A stretch of DNA of 33,736 bases from Candidatus Methylomirabilota bacterium (lineage in GTDB: Bacteria > Methylomirabilota > Methylomirabilia > Rokubacteriales > CSP1-6): assembly GCA_035709005.1 (NCBI GenBank), contig DASTFB010000132.1, forward strand, positions 1 through 33,736, written 5' to 3'. Positions 14,474-28,148 of this stretch are shown here, piece after piece; within the stretch, counting starts at the first letter, position 1; each line of letters opens with the position of its first letter. Made by a program: the position numbers and the translations under genes. The notes under the pieces are model-generated. The model had not been told where the DNA came from. It saw only the letters and a program-made list of their open reading frames with translations, and searched no databases.

Positions 14474-15474
14474 GCCGGGCATTCTGGTGGCCGCCGCGCT
14501 TCCTCCGGCCGCACCGGACGATCCATCCCACTCGCGAGGGATGGTGGTGCCTCCTGGCGGCCATGGGCCTGGGCCTCACCGCCGTGAACAGCGGCAACAA
14601 TCTCCTTTACCTCCTCGAGTCCATGCTGCTGGGACTCGTGATCGTGTCCGGGGTGCTGTCGGAGTGCTCGATGCGCCGCCTCCGCCTTTCTCCCGTGCTG
14701 CCGGAGGAGGTCTACGCCGGCCGGGCCGCCCTACTGGGTGCTCGCGTCGCGAACGCCAAGCGGCGTGTGCCGGCCCGCTCCATCGCGCTGCAGATCGTCG
14801 GCAGCGAGCGCACGGTCTCGGTGCCCCGGCTCGCCCCCGGCGCCGACCGGCTGGTGACCTGGGAGCACACCTTTGCCGGGCGCGGCCGCCAGCGCTTGCC
14901 CGGCGTACGGGTCACCACGCGCTTCCCGTTCGGCCTCTTCGTCAAGGCCGGTCCCATCGAGCTGGACGCCGAGGTGCTCGTGTTTCCCGCTGTCACCCCG
15001 GTCACGGGCGAGCGGCCCGATCCGGCTGCGAGCCACGGGGGATCGACGACGCGGCGGCGCGGCCGGGGCGCCGACCTCCACAACCTTCGCGAGTATCGCG
15101 ATGGGGACGACCCGCGACTGATCCACTGGCGGGTGACCGCCAAGACGGGCATGACGATGGTGCGCGAGCTGGCGGCCGACACCACGCACGACGTGTGTCT
15201 GGTGCTGCGCGGTCGCGGCGACGATGCCGCGCGGCTTGAGCACGGACTCAGCCGGGCCGCGTCACTGGCCGTTCACTTCCTCAGGGGCGGTGCCGCCGTC
15301 GGTCTGGCCGGCCCCGGCGTCCTGGTGCCGACCGGGCGCGGACGTGAGCAGGGCCGGCGGATCCTGACCGCCCTGGCGCTGTACGCGCCACCATCGTCGC
15401 CGCCGGACACGGGGAACCTCGCGGGCCGTGAGACCCGGCCACCGGGACGTGTGGTCCCGGTGGAGTTGGACTGA
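14470..15474 (+). CDS. DUF58 domain protein
   Basis: DUF58 proteins accompany MoxR ATPases and have a vWA-like fold; their biochemical function is not established. The 334-residue product has two close hydrophobic segments (about 25-65), suggesting N-terminal membrane anchoring. The family motif is NLREYRDGDDPRLIHWRVTAKTG followed by MVREL (about 201-233). The GTG start overlaps the moxR stop as GTGA, and the next gene begins two bases after its stop, so the three are translated as a unit. Confidence 0.9.
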   Translation: MSRAFWWPPRFLRPHRTIHPTREGWWCLLAAMGLGLTAVNSGNNLLYLLESMLLGLVIVSGVLSECSMRRLRLSPVLPEEVYAGRAALLGARVANAKRRVPARSIALQIVGSERTVSVPRLAPGADRLVTWEHTFAGRGRQRLPGVRVTTRFPFGLFVKAGPIELDAEVLVFPAVTPVTGERPDPAASHGGSTTRRRGRGADLHNLREYRDGDDPRLIHWRVTAKTGMTMVRELAADTTHDVCLVLRGRGDDAARLEHGLSRAASLAVHFLRGGAAVGLAGPGVLVPTGRGREQGRRILTALALYAPPSSPPDTGNLAGRETRPPGRVVPVELD

Positions 15475-15476
15475 GC

Positions 15477-17504
15477 GTGTCCGCTGAGCAGGCGCTCCGG
15501 CTCACCGCGTTCCTGGTGGTGGCCTTGGGCATCATGGCCCTCGGCGTCGCCGACCTCATCGGCCCGGTGGGAATCGCGCTGGCCGGCCTCACCCTCGTCG
15601 GCGGGAGCTGGCTGCGGGCGCGCATCGGTCGGTCCGGGTCGGTGGACTCGCTGCTCACCGCCGCCGTTGCCGCGTTCGCCGTGATGGATGTGCTCTACCT
15701 GGCCGGGCGGGTGTTCGACGCGCTGGTGCGGTTCCTGGTGCTCCTCGTCCTGCTGCGGCTGCTCACGGCCCGGACGTCTCGCGAGCACCGCGATGCCGCG
15801 CTGCTGGCGTTCTTCATGCCGGTCGCCTCGGCGGCGGTGTCTCTCGGCGTCTGGTTCTCACTCGTCTTCGTGGGCTTCCTGGTGGCCGGCACGATGTTGC
15901 TGGTCCTTGGCCACGAGCTGGCCGAGGCCGAGCGAAGCGGCGGCCCGGGAGTCGCGCGGGCGCTGCCCGCCGGCCGCGGCATGCTCACCCTCGGCCTCAC
16001 GGCGGCGACGGCGTCGTTGCTGGTGACGCTTGGGTTGTTCTTCGTCATCCCGCGCATCGGCGAGGCGACGCTGGCGTTGACCGCGCCCAGCCGTCGGATG
16101 ATCGTCGGATTCAGCGACCGGGTTGAGCTGGGGGCCATCGGCGAGCTCGAGGCGGACAGCAGCGTGGCCATGCGAATCCGCGTGGGCGACGCCGAGATGC
16201 CTCCGTATCTCCTGAGTGAGCTCCGGTGGCGGGGCGTAGCCCTCGACTACTTCGACGGCCACGCCTGGACCCTCTCGCGGCGACGGCGAGCGCCGCTGGG
16301 GCGACGACCGGCCGGTGAGGTCGAGCCGGGCGGGATTCCTGGCCGCGGACACCTCCTGACCCAGGAGGTCTTTCTCGAACCGATCGGCACCGACACCTTG
16401 TTCGCCGTCCCCAGGGCCATGCGGGTGCGCGCGCCGGCGGGGGTCGTTCTCGTCGACGACATGGGCGCGCTGTCCCTGCCGCACGCCGCCAGCCGCCTGG
16501 AATACACGGTGGAGTCGGTCGTGGGCGGGCGGGTGCTCGAACGACTCGGCTCGGCCGCGCAAGGCCGGTTCCTGCAGCTCCCGCCCGTGGCCCCGCGGAT
16601 CACCGCCCTGGCCCGCGAGATCACCCGGGGCAGCACGGGGCCGGCGGCTGCGGCTCGCGCTCTGACGGAATACCTCCGCCGGGATTTCAAGTACACGCTT
16701 ACTCTGGAACGCACGACCACGCTGGAGCCGCTCGAGGATTTCCTCTTCGCCCGTCGGGCCGGGAACTGCGAGTATTTCGCCTCCGCGCTGGCGGTCATGC
16801 TGCGCTCGATCGGCATTCCGGCCCGGGTGGTGACCGGGTTCCAGCGCGGTGAGTGGAATCCCTACGGCGAGTATTTCCTGGTTCGCATGTCCGATGCCCA
16901 CGCCTGGGTCGAGGCCTACGTCGCCGGCTCCGGCTGGCTGACCTTCGACCCCTCACCCCGCGACGAGCGCGTGACCGCGACGTGGGCCGGGGCCAGCCTC
17001 TTCCTGGACGCCCTCCGCCTGCGCTGGCAACGCTACATCGTGAACTGGAGCGGCCAGGACCAACTGGCGGCCGCGGCGACGGTCCGCCAGGCGGCGGGCG
17101 CGTGGAAGCACTGGCGCGCCCACTGGCCGCAGGGGCAGTCACCGTGGCTCTGGCCGGCCCTGGTCCCCGCGGTGGGGCTGATCGCCTGGTGGGCCTGGCG
17201 CCGCCGGCCGGCGGCCGCACGGGGCCGGCGGGCGCCCGACTTCTACCGGCGAGCGCTTCGCGTGTTGGCCCGCCGGGGCTTGCGCCCTGAGCGTGGCGAG
17301 ACGGCCCGGGAGTTCGCCGTCCGCGTCGGCCACACCGCCCCGGCCCAGGCCGGGGGGTTTGCCGGCATCACCGCCGCCTACGAGGCCGTTCGGTTCGGAG
17401 CCCGGGGGCTGGCTGCGTGCGAGCAGGCGGAGGTGGAGGAATGGCTGGGGCATCTCGCGCGGCCGGGCAATGACCTCACGAAATCGATGAGCCATCGGCT
17501 ATAA
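15477..17504 (+). CDS. Membrane transglutaminase-like protein (TgpA/DUF3488 type)
   Basis: The 675-residue protein has an N-terminal bundle of about five to seven transmembrane segments (1-200), a periplasmic region, and a transglutaminase-like cysteine protease domain. Catalytic residues are visible: RAGNCEYFASALAVMLRSIG with Cys431, SDAHAWVEAY with His475, and TFDPSP with Asp491. A further transmembrane helix (about 555-580) and a cytoplasmic DUF4129-like tail follow. Pseudomonas TgpA is an essential relative with the same layout; its substrate is unclear. Starts with GTG two bases after the DUF58 stop. Confidence 0.92.
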   Translation: MSAEQALRLTAFLVVALGIMALGVADLIGPVGIALAGLTLVGGSWLRARIGRSGSVDSLLTAAVAAFAVMDVLYLAGRVFDALVRFLVLLVLLRLLTARTSREHRDAALLAFFMPVASAAVSLGVWFSLVFVGFLVAGTMLLVLGHELAEAERSGGPGVARALPAGRGMLTLGLTAATASLLVTLGLFFVIPRIGEATLALTAPSRRMIVGFSDRVELGAIGELEADSSVAMRIRVGDAEMPPYLLSELRWRGVALDYFDGHAWTLSRRRRAPLGRRPAGEVEPGGIPGRGHLLTQEVFLEPIGTDTLFAVPRAMRVRAPAGVVLVDDMGALSLPHAASRLEYTVESVVGGRVLERLGSAAQGRFLQLPPVAPRITALAREITRGSTGPAAAARALTEYLRRDFKYTLTLERTTTLEPLEDFLFARRAGNCEYFASALAVMLRSIGIPARVVTGFQRGEWNPYGEYFLVRMSDAHAWVEAYVAGSGWLTFDPSPRDERVTATWAGASLFLDALRLRWQRYIVNWSGQDQLAAAATVRQAAGAWKHWRAHWPQGQSPWLWPALVPAVGLIAWWAWRRRPAAARGRRAPDFYRRALRVLARRGLRPERGETAREFAVRVGHTAPAQAGGFAGITAAYEAVRFGARGLAACEQAEVEEWLGHLARPGNDLTKSMSHRL

Positions 17505-17582
17505 GGGAACCGTGACGCTGATCGCGATTCCCTCTCCCCCACGGGTCACGGGCTGAAGCGGCCGCCGTTTCGCGTACAGGCC

Positions 17583-17996
17583 GTGCTCGGCATCACGGCC
17601 GGGCTCGTCTCGATCAGCGGGGCGCTGTACTCTTCGATGAACGGCGGCACGCCCCCGGCGCCGGGAGAGGTCCTGGCCATCGTGCACCAGACTCGTTCGC
17701 AGACGCCCGTGGCCGGCGCCGTCGTGGAGGTCTACACGGAGGGTGATGCACTGCTGACGACGCTCAGCGCGCGCGACAAGGGGCGCGTCCATCATGCCCT
17801 TCGGGAGGGAGACTACAAGCTCAGAGTATCCCACCCGCGCTATGGCGTCGAAGTCCGGCAGGTGCAGGTGCAGGCGCACGAGACATCCGAGATCCGGATC
17901 GCGATGATGCCGCGCGTCCCCGAGCCTTCGCCGGCCACGGCGACCGCTACCGACAGCCCGCTCAAGCGGTTCTTCCGGAAGCTCGGCCTCGATTGA
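17583..17996 (+). CDS. Membrane-anchored protein with carboxypeptidase-regulatory-like domain
   Basis: No specific family name can be given. The 137-residue product has an N-terminal hydrophobic segment (about 2-20, LGITAGLVSISGALYSSM), then a beta-rich domain. The pattern EVLAIVHQ, TPVAGAVVEVYTEGDALL, GDYKLRVSHPRYGVEVRQVQV resembles the Ig-like carboxypeptidase-regulatory or PEGA fold. A Pro/Thr-rich linker and a basic end (LKRFFRKLGLD) follow. It is 78 bp after the transglutaminase gene and probably belongs to the same operon. The frame is open upstream with basic residues (LKRPPFRVQ), so an earlier non-ATG start is possible. Confidence 0.7.
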   Translation: MLGITAGLVSISGALYSSMNGGTPPAPGEVLAIVHQTRSQTPVAGAVVEVYTEGDALLTTLSARDKGRVHHALREGDYKLRVSHPRYGVEVRQVQVQAHETSEIRIAMMPRVPEPSPATATATDSPLKRFFRKLGLD

Positions 17997-18012
17997 GCGA
18001 CGTCAGCTTCGG
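17975..18012. terminator. Inverted repeat across the convergent gene ends
   Basis: CCGGAAGCT (17975-17983) and AGCTTCGG (18005-18012) can pair with one bulged G around a 21-base loop spanning the stops of the plus-strand gene and pyrE. There is no T-run on either strand. A bidirectional terminator role is only a possibility. Confidence 0.2.
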
Positions 18013-18572
18013 CTACCCGGCTTGACGGCCGGGCTGCCCGTCCGGCACAGCGGGCAGCTTTCCGCCGACCAGGTGCTGGCGCTCACGCGCGCCAGCGCGT
18101 GATGGGGAACGCTGAAGCGGGCGGCGCCTCCGCTCCGGTCGATGAGCGCCCCGACGCCGACGGCCACGCCACCCTGCGCGCCGACGCACGCGACCACCTC
18201 GCGCGTGGACCCGCCCGTCGTGATCACGTCCTCGACGACGAGACAGCGTTCGCCCGCGCTCACCGAGAACCCGCGACGCAGGCTCATGACGCCGTCCACG
18301 CGCTCGGTGAAGAGGGCCCGGGTGCCGAGCGCGCGGGCCACCTCGTGCGCCACCACGATGCCGCCGATGGCCGGCGCCAGCACGGCCCCCACACCGGCCT
18401 CGCGGAACGGGGCGGCCAGGGCCAGCCCCAGCCGGGTGGCGAGCTCCGGATACTGCAGCACGAGCGCTGACTGCAGATACAGGTCGGAATGCAGGCCCGA
18501 GGTCAGGCGGAAGTGACCGCGGAGAAGACCGCCCGTCTTTTCGTAGAGGGCCAGCGTCTCGCGTTCCGTCAT
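18003..18572 (-). CDS. pyrE: Orotate phosphoribosyltransferase
   Basis: PyrE joins orotate and PRPP to form OMP, the fifth step of UMP synthesis. The 189-residue protein has the PRPP-binding motif LVVEDVITTGGST (111-123), the flexible-loop ERVDGVMSLRRGF, and GHFRLTSGLHSDLYLQ near the start. The C-terminus ends in an ESCPLCRTGSPAVKPGSRS tail. The ATG at 18572 overlaps the pyrF stop as ATGA; an in-frame GTG at 18584 would overlap more and is less likely. It is the last gene of the pyr operon and ends 6 bp from the convergent neighbour. Confidence 0.96.
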   Translation of the reverse strand: MTERETLALYEKTGGLLRGHFRLTSGLHSDLYLQSALVLQYPELATRLGLALAAPFREAGVGAVLAPAIGGIVVAHEVARALGTRALFTERVDGVMSLRRGFSVSAGERCLVVEDVITTGGSTREVVACVGAQGGVAVGVGALIDRSGGAARFSVPHHALARVSASTWSAESCPLCRTGSPAVKPGSRS

Positions 18573-19329
18573 GCGGGCGCGCACGTGGCCAGGAGCGCTT
18601 GGGCGGCGGCGGCCGGGTCGGGGGCGCTGGTGATGGGGCGGCCCACCACGAGGTAGTCGGCGCCGGCGCGAATCGCCACCGCCGCCGTCGCCGTTCTCAC
18701 CTGATCGTCGCTCCGCCCCCGGTCGAGCGCCGACGTGACGTTGGCCGCGGGGCCCCCGCGAATTCCCGGCGTCACGATCACCCAGCCGCTCCCGAGGTTG
18801 CGCCGGAGCAGCCCGATCTCGCGTGGTGAGGCGACGCAGCCGTCCAGCCCCGCCTGGCGGCAGAGCCGGGCGAGATGGAGGACCTGCGCGGGCACGGTGC
18901 TACTCACGCCCAGCTCCGCCTCGAGCGCACGCCGGTCGAGGCTCGTGAGCACCGTGACACCGAGGCAGAGAGGACGCGGCACGCCGAACTCCTTGGCGGC
19001 GCCGGTCGCGGCCTCGGCGGCCGCGCGCAGCATGGCCGAGCCGCCGCTGGCGTGGACGTTCAGCATGAAGACGCCCAGGCGTGTGGCCTCGCGCACCGCC
19101 CCCGCCACCGTGTTGGGGATGTCGTGGAATTTGAGGTCGAGAAAGACGCGGTACCCACGCTTCCGGGCCGCCTCGATCGCCGCCGGCCCGGCGGCCGTGA
19201 AGAGCTGGTTGCCGATCTTGCAGCCGCTCAGGATCCCGTGCAACCGGTCGAGCATGGCCGCGGCGTCGGCGAGCGTCGACACGTCGAGCGCCACCAGGAC
19301 GCGCTCGCTGGGATCGATCGAGCGAGGAG

Positions 19330-19333
<4 letters not shown>
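18569..19333 (-). CDS. pyrF: Orotidine 5'-phosphate decarboxylase
   Basis: PyrF decarboxylates OMP to UMP. The 254-residue TIM barrel shows [15 protein letters not shown], and the catalytic [13 protein letters not shown] with Asp66, Lys68 and Asp71. It also has VTPGIRGG and [12 protein letters not shown], the phosphate-binding strand. Its GTG start overlaps the carB stop as GTGA. Group I bacterial type. Confidence 0.97.
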
Positions 19334-22544
<3,211 letters not shown>

Positions 22545-22545
<1 letters not shown>

Positions 22546-22811
22546 TACTCCTCGACCAATCCGTAGACGATCGAGACCTCCGGCACGGCCTCTTCACGCC
22601 GGTAGAGCACGTCGTCGAGGCGGCCGCTGCCGGTGAAGGCCACCTCGCCGTTGCCCCACAGCTGCTCGCCGAGCACGCTCATGCGCTTCTCCACCCGCTG
22701 GCGGATGGCGTGGGACTCCAGCGCCGTCTCACTCCTGGTGGTGAAGGAGGCCCACTCGGGCTTCTGTCCCGTTCCCTCCGTCTTCCGGTAGGAGATCAGG
22801 TAGAGCGGCAT
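22545..22811 (-). CDS. Small unknown protein between carA and carB
   Basis: No family is recognised. The 88-residue product starts [13 protein letters not shown], has a charged middle ([13 protein letters not shown]), and ends [11 protein letters not shown]. The alternation of strands and one helix suggests a compact soluble alpha/beta protein with no signal peptide. ATG 22811 is preferred because a GGGAGGG precedes it by 11 bases. A GTG at 22823 would overlap the carA stop as GTGA and add four residues. Its stop overlaps the carB GTG by one base, so it is embedded in the pyrimidine operon and co-translated. A role in pyrimidine synthesis or CPSase regulation is inference only. Confidence 0.8.
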
Positions 22812-22819
22812 GGCGAGAT

Positions 22820-23940
<1,121 letters not shown>

Positions 23941-23944
<4 letters not shown>

Positions 23945-25215
23945 GGCGCCACCCGCGTTCCGCTCACGATCGTCATCCAGGGCCCTCCGCGAAGCCGCCA
24001 GCCGGTGAACGGCGTGTTCCGGCTTCGAGACTGAAACCGCGAGGGCTCCACGGTGAGTTCCCGCTCGAGGTCGAGGATCGTGATGTCCGCCCGTGCTCCC
24101 GGCGACAGCGTACCCCCGGGCAGATTGAGCAGGCGCGCGGGGTCCCGGGACAGGCGGGCGACCAGCGTCGGGAGTGGCAGGAGCCCGGGGCGGACCAGCC
24201 GGTCGAGCAGCACCGCGACTGCGGTCTCCAGGCCAACCACGCCGAACGCGGCGCGGTCGTATTCCCCCTCCTTCTCGCTCAAAGCGTGGGGAGCGTGGTC
24301 GGTGGCGATGCAGTCGATGGTCCCGTCGACCAGGGCTTCCAGCAGGCTCTCGGTGTCGCGCTTGCTCCTCAGCGGTGGGTTCATCTTGGTGTTGGGGTCG
24401 AACGAGCGCACCGCCTCCTCGGTGAGGACCAGGTGGTGCGGGGTGACCTCGGCGGTCACGCGCACGCCCCGGGCCTTGGCGTCCCGGACCAGCCGGCCGG
24501 CGCCGGCCGTCGACACATGAGCGATGTGGACGTGGGCCCCCGTCAACTCGGCCAGGGCGATGTCGCGGGCGACCATGACCTCCTCGGCCGCGGCGGGCGC
24601 ACCGGGCAGCCCGAGTTCCGTCGAGACGACGCCTTCGTTCATCGCGCCGCCCCGGGACAGGGCCGTGTCCTCGGCGTGGCTGATCACCGGGGCGCCGAAG
24701 GGCAAGGTGTACTCCATGGCCCGGCGGTAGAGGGCCGCGTTCATCACGCAGTGGCCGTCGTCCGAGAAGGCCACGCAGCCGGCATCGGCCAGCTCGGCGA
24801 GCTCGGCCAGCTCCTCGCCCCGCAAGCCGCGAGTGACCGCGCCGATCGGATAGACGTGTACCGCCCCCTCGGCGCGCGCCCGCTCCAGGATGTACTCGGT
24901 GATCGATCCGTTGTCGTTGACGGGGTCGGTGTTGGCCATGCAGCACACGGCCGTGAATCCGCCCGCTGCCGCCGCGCGGGTGCCGGTCGCCACCGTCTCC
25001 TTGTACTCGTAGCCCGGCTCGCGGAGATGGGCGTGGATGTCGATGAACCCGGGGCAGACGACCTTGCCGGCGGCCTCGATCACCTCCGCACCCTCGGCGA
25101 CGACCAGACGGGCACCGACTTGCTTGATGACGCCGCCGTCGATGAACACGTCGGCGACGGTGTCCAGCGCGTTGGCGGGGTCGATGACGCGAGCGTTCCG
25201 GATCAGCAAGCTCAC
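23941..25215 (-). CDS. pyrC: Dihydroorotase, type I
   Basis: PyrC cyclises N-carbamoyl-aspartate to dihydroorotate. The 424-residue amidohydrolase is of the longer type I class. Metal and catalytic residues are visible: [13 protein letters not shown] (His61, His63), FSDDG (Asp153), ISHAED (His180), HIAHVS (His233) and ATDHAPH (Asp306). The N- and C-terminal composite sheet domain ([11 protein letters not shown]..., [11 protein letters not shown]) is also typical. Type I enzymes often associate with aspartate transcarbamoylase, the adjacent gene here. GTG start overlapping the pyrB stop as GTGA. Confidence 0.97.
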
Positions 25216-26153
25216 GCCTGCCCCTCCGCGCCGCGGCTGCCCGCGAGCAGGTAGAGAACCGCCATGCGCACGGCCACGCCCTTGGCGACCTGGTCGAGGA
25301 TGACGGAATAGGGCCCGTCGGCGACCTCCGGACTGATCTCGATTCCTCGATTCACGGGGCCGGGATGCATGATGAGTACATCCGGCCGGGCGTGGGCCCG
25401 CAGCTTGTCGAGGGTGAGCCCCCAGTACCGCGAGTACTCACGCAGGGAAGGGATCAGCCCGGCCGTCATTCGCTCCTGCTGCAGCCGGAGCATCATGATG
25501 ACGTCGACGTCCCTGATGGCGTCCTCCAGTCGGTGGCTCACCTTGACCCCCAGCTCCTGGACGAAGGGGGGGATCAACGTGGGAGGGCCGGCCACGGTGA
25601 CCGTCATGCCGAGCTTGCGCATGCCGTGGATGTTCGAGCGGGCGACCCGGCTGTGCGCGATGTCGCCGACGATCGCCGCGTGGAGGCCCTCGAAGTGCTG
25701 TTTCTTTTCCCGGATGGTCAGCAGATCGAGCAAGGCCTGCGTGGGGTGCTCGTGGGCGCCGTCCCCGGCGTTGACGATGGCGCAGCGCAACTCGCGGGCC
25801 AGCAGCTCGGCGGCGCCCGCGGACGAGTGTCGGACGACGACCACGTCCGGGCTCATGGCCGCGATGTTCTTGGCGGTGTCCAGCATCGACTCGCCCTTGG
25901 CGACGCTGGAGGCGCTCGCGGTGAAGTTGACGACGTCGGCGGAGAGCCACTTGCCGGCGATCTCGAACGAGGTGCGGGTGCGGGTGGACGGCTCGTAGAA
26001 CAGGTTGACCACGGTCTTGCCGCGCAGCGCGGGCACCTTCTTGATCTCCCGGGAAGCGATCTCCTGCAACGAGGCGGCCGTGTCGATGAGCAGCATGATC
26101 TCGCCGGTCTCCAGGGCCTGGATCGTCAGGAGATCCTTGCGCGTCCAGGGCAT
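25212..26153 (-). CDS. pyrB: Aspartate carbamoyltransferase catalytic chain
   Basis: PyrB condenses carbamoyl phosphate with aspartate, the committed step. The 313-residue protein has the carbamoyl-phosphate loop [13 protein letters not shown] (52-64), [19 protein letters not shown], and [12 protein letters not shown] near the C-terminus. No pyrI regulatory chain is present nearby, which fits PyrR-type control. It begins two bases after pyrR, with GGAGG at a normal distance. Confidence 0.98.
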   Translation of the reverse strand: MPWTRKDLLTIQALETGEIMLLIDTAASLQEIASREIKKVPALRGKTVVNLFYEPSTRTRTSFEIAGKWLSADVVNFTASASSVAKGESMLDTAKNIAAMSPDVVVVRHSSAGAAELLARELRCAIVNAGDGAHEHPTQALLDLLTIREKKQHFEGLHAAIVGDIAHSRVARSNIHGMRKLGMTVTVAGPPTLIPPFVQELGVKVSHRLEDAIRDVDVIMMLRLQQERMTAGLIPSLREYSRYWGLTLDKLRAHARPDVLIMHPGPVNRGIEISPEVADGPYSVILDQVAKGVAVRMAVLYLLAGSRGAEGQA

Positions 26154-26155
26154 CC

Positions 26156-26759
<604 letters not shown>

Positions 26760-26784
26760 TTCAGGTTCGTTCGTCGTCGGGAGC

Positions 26785-26814
26785 ACTCTACACAGAATGT
26801 TGACCCGTTGTCAA
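26785..26814 (-). promoter_or_regulatory. Sigma70-type promoter of the pyr operon
   Basis: On the minus strand TTGACA (26814-26809) and TAGAGT (26790-26785, 4/6) are 18 bases apart. The predicted start is near 26778, giving a leader of about 58 bases that contains the whole PyrR hairpin. The -10 hexamer is identical to that proposed for ffh. Confidence 0.65.
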
Positions 26815-26815
26815 C
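26799..26815. repeat. 17-bp palindrome over the pyr -35 box
   Basis: GTTGAC (26799-26804) and GTCAAC (26810-26815) form a perfect inverted repeat with a five-base centre, covering the -35 element. It could be an operator for a dimeric regulator or simply reflect the TTGAC core. Confidence 0.5.
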
Positions 26816-26824
26816 CGCCTCCCC

Positions 26825-28084
26825 CTACGGGTGGGGCTCAGGAGGGCCCGCACGCCAGCGCTCATGCACGCGGCGCTCGTGCTCGATGCTTACCCGTCCT
26901 CGCCGCATGACGAGCACGCGGCCGGGCAGGGTGGCCACCACCTCCTCGACGCTCGCGCAGTCCCATACGACCAGGTCGGCGGCGGCGCCGGGGACCAGGC
27001 CGTAACGGGGAAGCTTCAGGATGCGGGCGGGGTGGATCGTCAGCGCCGCCACGAGCCGACGCAGGTCCTCGGGCGTTCCCATGTGGGCGGCCACCGCCGC
27101 CAGAAAGGCCATGTGGCAGAGATCCGCCGTGCCGATCGTCGTGAAAGGGTTACGGATGTTGTTCGAGGCCAGGGCCACCGGCACTCCGGCGGCCAGTAAC
27201 CGCCGCACCGGCGTGAGACCGCGCCGCGGGCTGACCTCGTCGCTGCGGCCCATGAGGTAGAGATCGGTGGCGGGCAGGCAGATCACGCCGATCTCGGCGT
27301 CACGCAGGCCCGCGATGATCTCGTCCTGCCGGACGATGGGCAGGGCGGCCAGCTCGGTGAGGTGGCCGACGGCCACGCGCCCCTGCCAGCCGTTTCGCCG
27401 CGTGCGCTCGATGATCTCCCGCACGTGCAGGTGGTCGGGCTCGTCGAAGAAGTCCACGTGGAAATCGACGTCGACCCCGAAGGTGCGGGCCAGCCGGAAG
27501 ATGATGTCGATGTGGGCGAGCGGGTCGGTGTCGTTGTAGGGACAGCCGCCCACCAGGTCCGCACCCATCTGCAGCGCCCGGCCGAGCAGGGCCTCGGTGC
27601 CCGGCGATTGGAGAATACCCTCCTGGGCGAAGGCGCAGAGCTGTAGATCCAGGGCCGGCGCGTACTCGGTCTTCAAGGTCAGCATGGCCTCCATGCCCGT
27701 GAGTCCCACGACGGGATCGACCTCGACGTGGGCCCGCATGGCCGTGGTCCCCGCGGCCACGGCCAGATCGAGAACGCGGCGAGCGCGGGCGCAGATGTCC
27801 TCGGCCGTGAACGCCCGCTTGGCGTCGCCGACCAGGCGGATGGCCTCTCGGACCGACGAGGTGGGGGCGGTGATGCGCTCGGACAGGAAGGCCTTGTCGA
27901 GGTGAATGTGGGCTTCGACGAGGCCCGGCGTCACCAGCCGGCCGCCCACCTCGATGGCCTCCGCAGCATGGCCGGCCGACGGCTCGTGCCGGGCGAGGGC
28001 CGCGATGCGGCCCTCCCGAACAACGATGTCGACCAGGCCTTCCCGGTCGGACAGCCGGCAGCCACGCAGCAGCGCGTCGCTCAC
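26825..28084 (-). CDS. Cytosine deaminase-like metal-dependent amidohydrolase
   Basis: The 419-residue protein belongs to the amidohydrolase superfamily near CodA and the triazine-type hydrolases. It has HIHLDKAF (His59, His61), HVEVDPVVGLTGMEAML, FHVDFFDEPDHL (His209), VGHLTEL (His241) and LPATDLYLMGR. The position normally holding the metal Asp (SDN or HDD) reads ASNN, with Asn308. The substrate cannot be told; cytosine, a hydantoin, or another cyclic amide or imine is possible. GTG 28084 is chosen because VSDALLRGC matches the domain start; the longer open frame upstream is inside the lipoprotein gene. Transcribed toward the pyr promoter, stopping 10 bases before it. Confidence 0.82.
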   Translation of the reverse strand: MSDALLRGCRLSDREGLVDIVVREGRIAALARHEPSAGHAAEAIEVGGRLVTPGLVEAHIHLDKAFLSERITAPTSSVREAIRLVGDAKRAFTAEDICARARRVLDLAVAAGTTAMRAHVEVDPVVGLTGMEAMLTLKTEYAPALDLQLCAFAQEGILQSPGTEALLGRALQMGADLVGGCPYNDTDPLAHIDIIFRLARTFGVDVDFHVDFFDEPDHLHVREIIERTRRNGWQGRVAVGHLTELAALPIVRQDEIIAGLRDAEIGVICLPATDLYLMGRSDEVSPRRGLTPVRRLLAAGVPVALASNNIRNPFTTIGTADLCHMAFLAAVAAHMGTPEDLRRLVAALTIHPARILKLPRYGLVPGAAADLVVWDCASVEEVVATLPGRVLVMRRGRVSIEHERRVHERWRAGPPEPHP

Positions 28085-28148
28085 GGTACGGCGGATCTTC
28101 TCACGCCGGCCTCGGGCCTCGCAGTCGTTTCGGCCGCAGGCATGCGGG

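Noticed and set aside
26821-26840. CCCC/GGGG hairpin at the amidohydrolase stop
   Set aside because: Only four pairs around a seven-base loop, overlapping the stop codon and without a U-run.
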